Of a DNA stretch of 29,807 bases, positions 13,991 to 20,530 are shown piece by piece. A model generated the notes under the pieces. That model had not been told where the DNA came from, ran no database searches, and worked only from the letters and a program-made list of their open reading frames with translations. Position numbers and translations under genes: made by a program. The DNA is from Chloroflexota bacterium. GTDB taxonomy: Bacteria > Chloroflexota > Chloroflexia > Thermomicrobiales > JADLAZ01. How positions within the stretch are numbered: position 1 is the stretch's first letter; each line of letters opens with the position of its first letter. The stretch lies in the NCBI GenBank assembly GCA_020849725.1, contig JADLAZ010000132.1, positions 1 to 29,807 of the forward strand, given 5' to 3'.

Positions 13991-14983
13991 TCAGTCGTCG
14001 CCGTCGACCTCGGTGTCGACCAGGTCGACGTAGCGGCGCGTCGTGGCGGCGCGCGCGTGGCCGAGCCGGCGCTGCACGACCGCCTCGCGCGTCTGGTGAC
14101 GCACCAGGTCGGTCGCCAGCGCGTGCCGGAACATGTGCGGCGTCACCGGCGTCGTGAGGCCGGCGGCGCGACTGAGGCGGGCGAGCAGCGCCTGCACCGT
14201 GCGCGGGCTGATCGCCGGTGTCGCCTGCCCGACGGCGTCGTGACCGGTGAAGGCGGGGGCCGCTACGTCGTCCAGGTCGTCCGCTCGCGCCGCCCAGTAG
14301 GCGGCCAGCGCGGCGACGGCGGCCGGGTCGAGTGGGACGGTGCGACCGACCCTGGCTCGCCCCCGTGGCCGCACGGCGACCGTACCGCGCTTGAGATCGA
14401 GGTCGGCGCGCGTCAGCGCGCACAACTCGGCGAGGCGCAGGCCGGTACAGCGCAGCGTCAGCACTAGCGCCAGCAGCTTGCGCCGGTGGAGCTCGCGCGC
14501 CGGTCGCGTCGCCGGTGGCAACGCTCGCGCCTGGGCGAGCAGCCGGTCCAGGTCGCGGACCGACACGCGCGGCGGCAGCGCCACCACCGGCCGGCCGACG
14601 ACGGCCCGCAGCCGCGCCGGCAGCGTGCCGGTGGCCACCGGCGCGTCGCCGCGCGCCGCCAGGTCATGGTAGAAGCGCCGGATCGCCGCCAGGTAGGTCT
14701 GGAGGGTGCGCCGCGCCGCGGTCGACCGCGACCGGCGCGGGCCATGCGGCACGGCGGCGGCGGCGTAGGCGACGAGATGGTCGTCGCTGAGCGCCGTCAC
14801 CGGGGTCGTCGCCGGCGCTAGCCCCTGCGCTTCCAGCGCGGCCAGGAAGCGGCGCAGCCCGCGCCGGTAGGTGCTGACCGTGCGCGGGGCCAGGTCGACC
14901 GTGGCCAGACACCGCTCGACGGCGGCGGCGATGGTGATTGGCGGACCGGCCGGGACCGCCCCGCCGCCGGCCGGCTCGTCCAT
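13991..14983 (-). CDS. Tyrosine recombinase, XerC/D-like
   Basis: This is a DNA strand-exchange enzyme of 330 residues. The N-terminal SAM-like core-binding domain (about 16-110) is followed by the catalytic domain. Arg183 in TGLRLAEL, His283/Arg286 in TPHMFRHALA, His309 in LGHARA and nucleophile Tyr318 in TTRRYVDL are all in place. The beta2-beta3 hairpin reads RPRGRARVGRTVPL, so the usual catalytic lysine (GKG in XerD) is an arginine (about Arg207). This is an oddity. The start overlaps the stop of the upstream sugar isomerase (TGATG, one shared base), so it is translated by coupling. It may serve as chromosome or plasmid dimer resolvase; no dif site is recognised. Confidence 0.9.
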   Translation of the reverse strand: MDEPAGGGAVPAGPPITIAAAVERCLATVDLAPRTVSTYRRGLRRFLAALEAQGLAPATTPVTALSDDHLVAYAAAAVPHGPRRSRSTAARRTLQTYLAAIRRFYHDLAARGDAPVATGTLPARLRAVVGRPVVALPPRVSVRDLDRLLAQARALPPATRPARELHRRKLLALVLTLRCTGLRLAELCALTRADLDLKRGTVAVRPRGRARVGRTVPLDPAAVAALAAYWAARADDLDDVAAPAFTGHDAVGQATPAISPRTVQALLARLSRAAGLTTPVTPHMFRHALATDLVRHQTREAVVQRRLGHARAATTRRYVDLVDTEVDGDD

Positions 14984-15774
14984 CAGCCGGCCATCAGGCC
15001 GCGCAGGTGGTCGCGGCTGGCAGCGATCGCCGCCGCCGGGTCGGCGCCGCCGGGAAACTCGAAGCAGAGCGGGAAGTCCGTGCCCACGGCCGCGTAGGCG
15101 GCCAGGATCGCCCCGAAGTCCAGGCTCCCCTGGCCGAGCGGCACGACCTCGTAGCCACTGCTGGTGCTGCGGACGTCCTTCAGGTGCGAGTAGATGATCC
15201 AGGGCGTCAGCGCCGCGATCGCCGGCAGCAGCGGCTCGCCGTTCTGGATGTAGTTGCTGGTGTCGATGTTGGCGCCCATCACCGGTGAAGCCAGTGTCTC
15301 CAGAGCGCCCTTGACGTCCGCCAGCCGCGGCCCGAGCACGTTGATGTGGTTCTCCAGCGCTAATCGTAGCCCGTGGTCGCCGGCCCGCTCGATCGCCGCC
15401 CGCGCGCCGGCCCAGGCGTCTACTCCCTCGTCCGGACTGGCCGGCATGTCGCGCACGCCCAGGAACACGCGCAGCAGCGGGCTGCCGAGCGCCGCCGCGT
15501 CGTCGATGTCGGTCAGCAGTTGGGCGCGCACGGCCGGGTCGGCGCTGAACAGCGGCGTGAAGGTAGCGTAGGTGAGACGCAGGCCGCGCGCGACGATCTG
15601 GTCGCGCACTGCCGGCAACTCGCGCGCCTTGTCGCGCCAGGCGACGTCGCGGTACTCGACGCCGTCGACGCCGAGATCGGCGGCGATGGCGGCCAGGTCG
15701 GTCACGGCCAGCGTGCCGGCCTTCAGCGCCGCGTCGAACTGCACCACGCACATCAGGATGGGGTGGGCCGGCAT
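14983..15774 (-). CDS. Sugar phosphate isomerase/epimerase (AP-endonuclease-2 TIM barrel)
   Basis: This is a 263-residue TIM-barrel protein of the xylose-isomerase-like/IolE family, which binds divalent metals and isomerises or epimerises sugars or inositol derivatives. Family features include DLGVDGVEYRDV near the N-terminus, LRLALENHINV (metal Glu), VMGANIDTSNY (Asp), IIYSHLKDV (His-x-Lys-Asp) and LCFEFPGG (last Glu). The start is certain: GGAGGAG lies seven bases before the ATG. It follows the nitrile hydratase activator gene by 29 bases and overlaps the recombinase start by one base, so all are likely on one mRNA. There is no obvious biochemical link to nitrile hydration. Confidence 0.9.
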   Translation of the reverse strand: MPAHPILMCVVQFDAALKAGTLAVTDLAAIAADLGVDGVEYRDVAWRDKARELPAVRDQIVARGLRLTYATFTPLFSADPAVRAQLLTDIDDAAALGSPLLRVFLGVRDMPASPDEGVDAWAGARAAIERAGDHGLRLALENHINVLGPRLADVKGALETLASPVMGANIDTSNYIQNGEPLLPAIAALTPWIIYSHLKDVRSTSSGYEVVPLGQGSLDFGAILAAYAAVGTDFPLCFEFPGGADPAAAIAASRDHLRGLMAG

Positions 15775-15803
15775 GATTTGCTCCTCCAGGGTGCGTGGGC
15801 CGC

Positions 15804-16643
15804 TCAGCGCGCGGCCAGATCGACGGCGAGCGCCGCGTGGGGCGCGGGTTCGGCCGGGCAGGTCACCGGCTGGTCAAAGACCTGGAAGACCTGACCGGCC
15901 AGCGCCGGCGGTGGCGGCAGGTAGCGATCGGCACGCACCATCGCCTCGACGTAGTCGAAGATGGCCAGCACCTGCGCGTCGCCGGTGATGGAGTGAAACC
16001 AGACCTCCTGACCGGCATAGAGGAGCAGCGCCACGTTCGACAGCGAGCACGGCCCGAGGCAGCCACCCATCGACAGATGCACCTTGTGGCGGATCCGCCG
16101 CCGCACCCACTCGCGGTGGTAGAGATCGACCGGCACCGGCGCGTGGCCGCGCTCGGTGTGGCCGCAGCAGCAGCCGGTGGCGCAGACGAAGAGCTGGCCG
16201 GGGCGGCGGAAGACGTTGATCGGCTCGCCGTCGGCGCGCCAGACGATGTTGCGCACGCCGGAGGTGTGCGGCGTCCGCGTCGAGCTGGCGATCGCGTTCG
16301 AGGTCGTCTCGTAGTGCTCGTGCTCGTCATAGACGCCGGTGGCGAACTCAGCCGTGCGGGTGTCGAGCTCGGCAGCGCTCAGCACGCCGGTGTCGAGCAA
16401 GAGGCGCTCGAATGACGCCAGCCAGCGCTCGTAGTAGCCCGAGGCGTCGCCATGCTCCTCGGCCGCGGCGATCTCGGCCGCGAGGCGGTCCCGGAAGTCG
16501 CTCCAGTCGTACACCTGCTGGTCGCTGAGCGTGACCGCCATCCCGAACACGCGCCCCTCCCAGGGCGCCTCGAAGACCAACTCGCCGTTCTTGCGCGGCA
16601 CGGCCAGCTCGTCGCTCAGGTCCTCGATGTGGTGATCGGGCAT
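15804..16643 (-). CDS. Nitrile hydratase activator fused to [2Fe-2S] ferredoxin-like domain
   Basis: This 279-residue protein has two parts. Residues 1-~110 match the nitrile hydratase accessory/activator family, related to the beta subunit N-terminus: LAVPRKNGELVFEAPWEGRV, then VYDWSDFRDRL, YYERWLASFERLLL and AELDTRTAEF. Such activators deliver cobalt and help oxidise the active-site cysteines. Residues ~130-245 resemble thioredoxin-fold [2Fe-2S] ferredoxins linked to cobalt/cobalamin pathways (CbiW-like): FVCATGCCCGH (Cys154, 158, 159, 160) and MGGCLGPC (Cys195, Cys199) are candidate cluster ligands. I have not seen this fusion described. It starts 20 bases after the alpha gene with GGGAG upstream. 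The first half is certain, the second is a motif-based call. Confidence 0.82.
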   Translation of the reverse strand: MPDHHIEDLSDELAVPRKNGELVFEAPWEGRVFGMAVTLSDQQVYDWSDFRDRLAAEIAAAEEHGDASGYYERWLASFERLLLDTGVLSAAELDTRTAEFATGVYDEHEHYETTSNAIASSTRTPHTSGVRNIVWRADGEPINVFRRPGQLFVCATGCCCGHTERGHAPVPVDLYHREWVRRRIRHKVHLSMGGCLGPCSLSNVALLLYAGQEVWFHSITGDAQVLAIFDYVEAMVRADRYLPPPPALAGQVFQVFDQPVTCPAEPAPHAALAVDLAAR

Positions 16644-16663
16644 CGTCGCTCTCCCTCGGCCCG

Positions 16664-17263
16664 TCAGCCGACGCCGCTCGGCGCGAGCACGCTGCCAACG
16701 CCGATCATGGCGTCGCGTGTCACCAGCGCCGCCAGCTCCGCCTCGGTCAGCCTCTCGGTCGCGGCGGGCCGCTCCGGCAGCACCATGTAGCGCACCTCGG
16801 CGCTGCTGTCCCAGATATGCACCGCCACCGCCTCGTCCAGCTCCAACCCGAACTCGCGCAGCACCGCTCGCGGCTCGATGACGACGCGCGAGCGATAGGC
16901 GAAGCTCTTGTACCAGCTCGGCGGCAGCCCCAGCACGGCCCACGGGTAGCACGAGCAGAGCGTGCAGACGACGACGTGATGATCGGTTGGCGTGTTCTCG
17001 ACCACGACCAGCGGCTGGCTGCTGGGCAGGCCCAGTTCGGCGATCGCGGCCGCGCCGTCCTGGAGCAGGCGCTGCTTGAACGCCGGGTCGACCCAGGCCC
17101 TCGCCACGACCCTGGCTCCCTTCAGCGGGCCGATGTCCTGCTCGTACTGGCTGACGCGCTCGTCGATGGCCTCGGCCGAGAGCAGCCCCTTCTCGATCAG
17201 GAGCGACTCGAGCGCCTTCGTCCGCAGCGCCACGTAGGGTTCTTGCTCGGGATCGTACGGCAT
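16664..17263 (-). CDS. Cobalt-type nitrile hydratase, alpha subunit
   Basis: This is the catalytic subunit that hydrates nitriles to amides. The 199-residue protein holds the metal claw C-T-L-C-S-C (Cys100, Cys103, Ser104, Cys105) in [20 protein letters not shown]. The threonine in the claw is the hallmark of the cobalt (not iron) class. Cys103 and Cys105 are expected to be oxidised to sulfinate and sulfenate. Conserved flanks [15 protein letters not shown] and [11 protein letters not shown] are present, and length is normal. GGGAGG lies seven bases before the ATG. It follows the beta gene by 30 bases and precedes the activator by 20, the beta-alpha-activator order typical of cobalt enzymes. 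A full-length beta gene argues against thiocyanate hydrolase. Confidence 0.95.
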   Translation of the reverse strand: MPYDPEQEPYVALRTKALESLLIEKGLLSAEAIDERVSQYEQDIGPLKGARVVARAWVDPAFKQRLLQDGAAAIAELGLPSSQPLVVVENTPTDHHVVVCTLCSCYPWAVLGLPPSWYKSFAYRSRVVIEPRAVLREFGLELDEAVAVHIWDSSAEVRYMVLPERPAATERLTEAELAALVTRDAMIGVGSVLAPSGVG

Positions 17264-17293
17264 CGGCGACCTCCCTGGCTCTGTCGCTTCCGA

Positions 17294-17956
17294 TCAGGCT
17301 GGCGCCGACAGGAGATAGCTCTCCCACAGGTCGAGCGCGATGGTGCCGTGTGGCTCGGCCGCCTCGCCCCACAGCTCGCGGGCATCGAAGCGCACGTTGT
17401 AGAGCACCCGCGGCTGTGGACCCAGCCCGTGGGCGTTGGTGTCCGGGAAGATCTGCGGCCCGTCGACGCGCTGGACGACGCCGCGCTTGCCGCGCGCGTA
17501 GCGCGGCAGCCGGGTGTGGCCGGTGGGGTGCACGTTGCGGGTGACCACGGCGTCGCCGACCGCGAAGCGCGCCGTGGGCGGCGGCGCCGGGTGGGGCGCC
17601 GGTGGGTCCGGCGCTCGCGACGCGCTGGTTGGTGGCGGCAGCGGAGCGTCCGGCTGCTCCCGCAACAACGCCGTGCGGGCGTCCAGTTCGTCACGTGTCA
17701 GAAGACCCTCGTGGATCAGGTTGTACTCCAATGAGGCCAGCCAGCGCTCGAAGTAGGAGGCGCGCAGGTACTCTGCCGGGGGCATCTGCTCGATGCCGTA
17801 GCGCATCGCATCGATGGTGAAATAGGGGCGACCATACGCGAGCGTCATCATCGACCGGACGCGCGCCTCCCAGGCAGCGTGAAAGAGCGGCTCGCTCGGA
17901 TCGATCTCGATCGGGCCGAAGCCGTGCATGCCGCCCATGTCGTGGACGCCGTTCAT
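17294..17956 (-). CDS. Nitrile hydratase, beta subunit
   Basis: This is the structural partner of the alpha subunit: 220 residues opening with the family hallmark MNGVHDMGGMHGFGP. Helical segments PYFTIDAMRYGIEQMPPAEYL and SYFERWLASLEYNLI follow, then a long Pro/Ala-rich linker (about 118-145). The C-terminal SH3-like barrel reads GDAVVTRNVHPTGHTRLPRY, RGKRGVV and WESYLL. The start at 17956 follows AGGAG at good spacing. It is the first nitrile hydratase gene in the operon and lies 93 bases after an LLM-class oxidoreductase, which may be co-transcribed. Confidence 0.95.
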   Translation of the reverse strand: MNGVHDMGGMHGFGPIEIDPSEPLFHAAWEARVRSMMTLAYGRPYFTIDAMRYGIEQMPPAEYLRASYFERWLASLEYNLIHEGLLTRDELDARTALLREQPDAPLPPPTSASRAPDPPAPHPAPPPTARFAVGDAVVTRNVHPTGHTRLPRYARGKRGVVQRVDGPQIFPDTNAHGLGPQPRVLYNVRFDARELWGEAAEPHGTIALDLWESYLLSAPA

Positions 17957-18049
17957 CGCCTCGCTCCTGTCGCGGCCGGTTGATGGTGTTGCATGCCAGT
18001 CTACCACGCTGTGACCGGTGCGCCGCCCCTGCCGGGACCGGGGGACCGG

Positions 18050-19147
18050 CTATCGCGTGCCGATGGCGACATCCAGGTCGGCCAGGCGCGGCAGCACCTC
18101 GGTCGCCAGCAGTTCGACCGAGCGCTGCCAGCGCGCCGGCTCGTCCCAGTCGTGGCCGATCATCAGCAGCGTGCCGAAGCCACCGACCTCGTCGTACAGG
18201 TGACGCACCTGCCGCGCTACCTCATCCGGGTCACCGACCAGCCAGACGTTGTCCATGACGTAGTCGAGCGTCCACTCGGACAGCGGCATGTCCTCGCGCG
18301 CCAGGAAGACCTCACGGCTGCGCTCGGGCAGCATCCGCGACCAGTACTCGCGAAAGGCATGTCCCAGCGCGCCCTCGCGGGCGAAGCGGCGCGCCTCGGC
18401 GGTCGTCTCGCCGACGAAGATGTCCCGCGCGATGCGCCACTGGCGGCGATCGGCGGTTCGTCCCGCCTCGGCGGCGCCGGCCGCCACCTGCTCCCAGTGG
18501 CCCTGCAGCACGCGACGATGGGCGAAGTTGGTCGACAGCGGCAGGTAGCCGCGCCCCCCGGCCGTGTGCAGCAGCCGCGAGCGGGCGCCGACGCCGGGCA
18601 GCGCGATCGGCGGGTGCGGCTGCTGGTAGGGCTTCAGCAGCCAGCCCAGGCCGACATCGTGCCGGATGCCGGTGACCTTGATCGGCCAGTACTCGCCGGG
18701 GTAGTCGTACGGTGGCTCCTCGGTCCAGAACTTCACGATCAGATCGAGCGCGCGCATCATCCGCTGCCCGACCTCATCCGTGTTGGGGTTCAGGCCGAAC
18801 AGCTCCAGGTCGGTCGCTACGCCGCCGGTGCCAGCGCCGAACATGATCCGTCCGCGTGTCAGGTGGTCCAGTTGCGCCAGCCGGTTGGCGGTGTTGGCCG
18901 GGTGGTGCTGGGCCATCATCACCACGCCGGTGCCGAACCGGATGCGCTCGGTGCGCGCCGCCGCGTAGGCGATGAACTGGTCGGGCGCGGGAATGTTCTC
19001 CCACCGCATCGTGCCATGCTCGCCGATCCAGGCCTCGCGAAACCCGAGCTGGTCGGCCAGCGCGATCAACTCGATGTCCTCGCGGTATGTCTCGGCCGCC
19101 GGTCGCCCTGGTGGGTGCAGCGGCATCATGAACAGTCCCAACTCCAT
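18050..19147 (-). CDS. LLM-class flavin-dependent monooxygenase
   Basis: This is a 365-residue bacterial-luciferase-like flavoprotein. It starts MELGLFMMPLHPPGRP and shows ALADQLGFREAWIGEH, TGVVMMAQHHPANTANRLAQLD, LTRGRIMFGAGTG and WLVGDPDEVARQVRHLY, all typical of the limonene/alkanal monooxygenase branch. It would use FMNH2 and O2 on a small organic substrate. GGAGG is well placed before the ATG. It heads the minus-strand block that continues into nitrile hydratase, so a role in making or clearing nitriles is possible but not shown. An extended -10 (TG-C-TACACT, 19260-19268) points at it from ~113 bases upstream. A GCGAGTAG tandem repeat lies in the leader. Confidence 0.9.
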   Translation of the reverse strand: MELGLFMMPLHPPGRPAAETYREDIELIALADQLGFREAWIGEHGTMRWENIPAPDQFIAYAAARTERIRFGTGVVMMAQHHPANTANRLAQLDHLTRGRIMFGAGTGGVATDLELFGLNPNTDEVGQRMMRALDLIVKFWTEEPPYDYPGEYWPIKVTGIRHDVGLGWLLKPYQQPHPPIALPGVGARSRLLHTAGGRGYLPLSTNFAHRRVLQGHWEQVAAGAAEAGRTADRRQWRIARDIFVGETTAEARRFAREGALGHAFREYWSRMLPERSREVFLAREDMPLSEWTLDYVMDNVWLVGDPDEVARQVRHLYDEVGGFGTLLMIGHDWDEPARWQRSVELLATEVLPRLADLDVAIGTR

Positions 19148-19453
19148 GCATCGTCCTCCGGGCGAGTAGGCGAGTAGGTCGAGTAGGCCAGGGAATGCCG
19201 GTCAGGAGGGGCGAACTGCGCTGGCTGTCCGGGGCCGTGCATCAGGGGCGCGGATGGGCAGTGTAGCAGGTCGGGCGGGGTGCTGCGCATGAAGGCGACC
19301 GCCATGCGCCTCCGGCTTTGCGCGCGTGCCTCGGATTGCTCGCCCAGCCACTTGCTTTTCGGAAGCATTTAGCCGATACTAAGACCGAGCCGATTCTTCC
19401 TGTTCGCCTGGCGGCGCCGGCGCGGACTCGCAACAGCGGAAGCGAGGAGACAG
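19148..19453. other. 306-base divergent intergenic region
   Basis: This region lies between the minus-strand LLM gene and the plus-strand IscA-type gene. It holds a short tandem repeat (GCGAGTAG twice plus GTCGAGTAG, 19162-19187) and an extended -10 TG-C-TACACT on the minus strand (19260-19268). On the plus strand there is a weak TTGCTT-17-GATACT promoter candidate (19350-19378) with a small hairpin TGCTT-ttcgg-AAGCA over it. No gene is apparent. Confidence 0.5.
19350..19378 (+). promoter_or_regulatory. Weak promoter candidate for IscA-type gene
   Basis: TTGCTT (19350-19355) and GATACT (19373-19378) are 17 bases apart; the same GATACT -10 is seen in the carbonic anhydrase promoter. A 5-bp hairpin TGCTT-ttcgg-AAGCA overlaps the -35 side and might be a regulator site. 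Confidence 0.35.
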
Positions 19454-19840
19454 ATGGTCCAGGGGCTGGAGACGAGTGCGATCGTGAGCTTAACCCCGAT
19501 GGCGATTGATAAGGTCAAGGGGATTCTGGAGCAAGAAGACTCGCCCGGACTGGGCCTGCGCGTCTTCGTGCGTGGTGGTGGCTGCTCCGGGCTGAGCTAC
19601 GGCATGGCGCTCGACGAGCGGGCCGAGGATGACCTCATCGCCGAGCATGCAGGCGTGGTGGTGCTGATCGATCCGATGAGCGCCATGTACCTGGGCGGGG
19701 CCGAGATTGACTATCAGGACAGCCTGATGGGTGGCGGCTTCAGCGTCAACAACCCGAATGCCGTCTCCACCTGCGGCTGCGGTCACTCGTTCCAGACGTC
19801 CGATCATGCCGGCACCGCCAAGTCCTGCGGCTGCGGCTGA
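19454..19840 (+). CDS. HesB/IscA/ErpA-type iron-sulfur cluster carrier
   Basis: This is an A-type carrier of 128 residues that hands Fe-S clusters to apoproteins. The three conserved cysteines are Cys44 in RGGGCSGLSYG and Cys107/Cys109 in STCGCGHSF, with GFSVNNPNA just before the latter. The C-terminus carries an extra SCGCG (Cys125, Cys127), repeating the ligand motif on a short tail, which is unusual for the family. GAGGAG lies before the ATG. It is a single gene divergent from the nitrile hydratase block, whose activator carries a putative [2Fe-2S] domain. A functional link is only suggested. Confidence 0.93.
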   Translation: MVQGLETSAIVSLTPMAIDKVKGILEQEDSPGLGLRVFVRGGGCSGLSYGMALDERAEDDLIAEHAGVVVLIDPMSAMYLGGAEIDYQDSLMGGGFSVNNPNAVSTCGCGHSFQTSDHAGTAKSCGCG

Positions 19841-19885
19841 GATAGAAGCTGGGGGCTAGGGTTGGGGAAGGCGCCCTCACCCTAC

Positions 19886-19911
19886 CCCTCTCCCACCGCG
19901 GTCGGAGAGGG
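19886..19911 (+). terminator. Hairpin after IscA-type gene, dispersed-repeat-like
   Basis: CCCTCTCC (19886-19893) pairs with GGAGAGGG (19904-19911) over a 10-base loop, 45 bases past the stop. The stretch GCCCTCACCCTACCCCTCTC resembles a repeat dispersed in many bacterial genomes, so it may be a mobile palindrome acting as terminator. Confidence 0.45.
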
Positions 19912-20009
19912 AACAGACTGCGCCAGATCACCACGGCCGCTCCTCTTCCCTATCGCGCAGGTGAGGGCGAGAGACTTCGCGCTGGCTGCTTTTCTGGCCT
20001 GAGCGCAGG

Positions 20010-20043
20010 CGACGCCAGGCCCAAACTGCGCCGCCTGGCGTCG
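20010..20043 (+). promoter_or_regulatory. Strong 11-bp stem-loop upstream of XRE gene
   Basis: CGACGCCAGGC (20010-20020) is perfectly complementary to GCCTGGCGTCG (20033-20043), with a 12-base loop. An alternative pairing of GGCCT (near 19997) with AGGCC (near 20017) would compete with it. It sits 80 bases before the regulator's start and could be a leader structure, a terminator of readthrough, or a small RNA. Confidence 0.4.
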
Positions 20044-20125
20044 GTTCCGCTTCGCCACCGTCCCCTCCCGTCTCCAGCAACCAGTCTCCGATCCCCAGAA
20101 CCCACATGACGACTGGCGGACCCGC

Positions 20126-20506
20126 GTGGAGCAGTCATTCGCGGCGCTGCTGCGCACTCATCGAGAGGCCGCCGGCCAGTCCCAGAAGGACCTGGCCGGG
20201 GCCGCTGGCATCGACCAGAGTTATGTGGCTCGGTTGGAGAGCGGCACGCGCCAGCCGCCCGACCGCACCCTGGTCATCGCGCTGGCGGGGGCGCTGGGGT
20301 TGCCGATCGCCGACCGGCAGCGGCTCTTGCACGCCGCCGGTCACGCCACCGACTGGTCGCTGGCGCTGCCACCCGACGACCCGACGATGCTCGCCATCGC
20401 CGGTTTCCTGACCGATCCCGCCCTCAGCGCCGCCGCCCGCGCCGACTTTCGGCGCACCATCGATCTGCTTATCCGTCGCTGGCAACGCAGCCACAGTGAC
20501 GAGTGA
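20126..20506 (+). CDS. XRE-family helix-turn-helix regulator
   Basis: This is a 126-residue transcription regulator. Residues 4-60 form a Cro/C1-type helix-turn-helix: LLRTHREAAGQSQKDLAGAAG, recognition helix DQSYVARLESGTRQPP, then helices of ALAGALGLP. The C-terminal half (LPPDDPTMLAIAGFLTD...ADFRRTIDLLIRRW) is helical with no known ligand domain, like the short form of MmyB-type regulators. It starts with GTG and lacks a clear ribosome site. An upstream ATG at 20106 is in another frame. The region just upstream holds a strong stem-loop. The end overlaps a (GAGTGAT)n heptad repeat, and the next gene is convergent. Confidence 0.85.
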   Translation: MEQSFAALLRTHREAAGQSQKDLAGAAGIDQSYVARLESGTRQPPDRTLVIALAGALGLPIADRQRLLHAAGHATDWSLALPPDDPTMLAIAGFLTDPALSAAARADFRRTIDLLIRRWQRSHSDE

Positions 20507-20521
20507 TGAGTGATGAGTGTC
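20501..20521 (+). repeat. Tandem heptad repeat (GAGTGAT)n
   Basis: Two exact units GAGTGAT and a third, GAGTGTC, start inside the last codon of the XRE gene and contain its stop codon. Like the ACTGGCG arrays elsewhere in the window it has a 7-base period and sits at a gene end. Confidence 0.6.
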
Positions 20522-20530
20522 GGGAGCGGC

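Noticed and set aside
13991..15751. A 586-residue recombinase with a long N-terminal extension
   Set aside because: The extension is the wrong frame of the sugar isomerase. The recombinase domain starts at the ATG that overlaps that gene's stop.
16664..17263. Thiocyanate hydrolase gamma subunit instead of nitrile hydratase alpha
   Set aside because: Both share the C-T-L-C-S-C claw, but the neighbouring beta gene is a single full-length nitrile hydratase beta, not split into two subunits.
15804..17372. One 522-residue fused protein covering nitrile hydratase alpha and activator regions
   Set aside because: The N-terminal half is out of frame with the alpha subunit. The alpha gene has its own ribosome site and motif, and the true activator starts at 16643.
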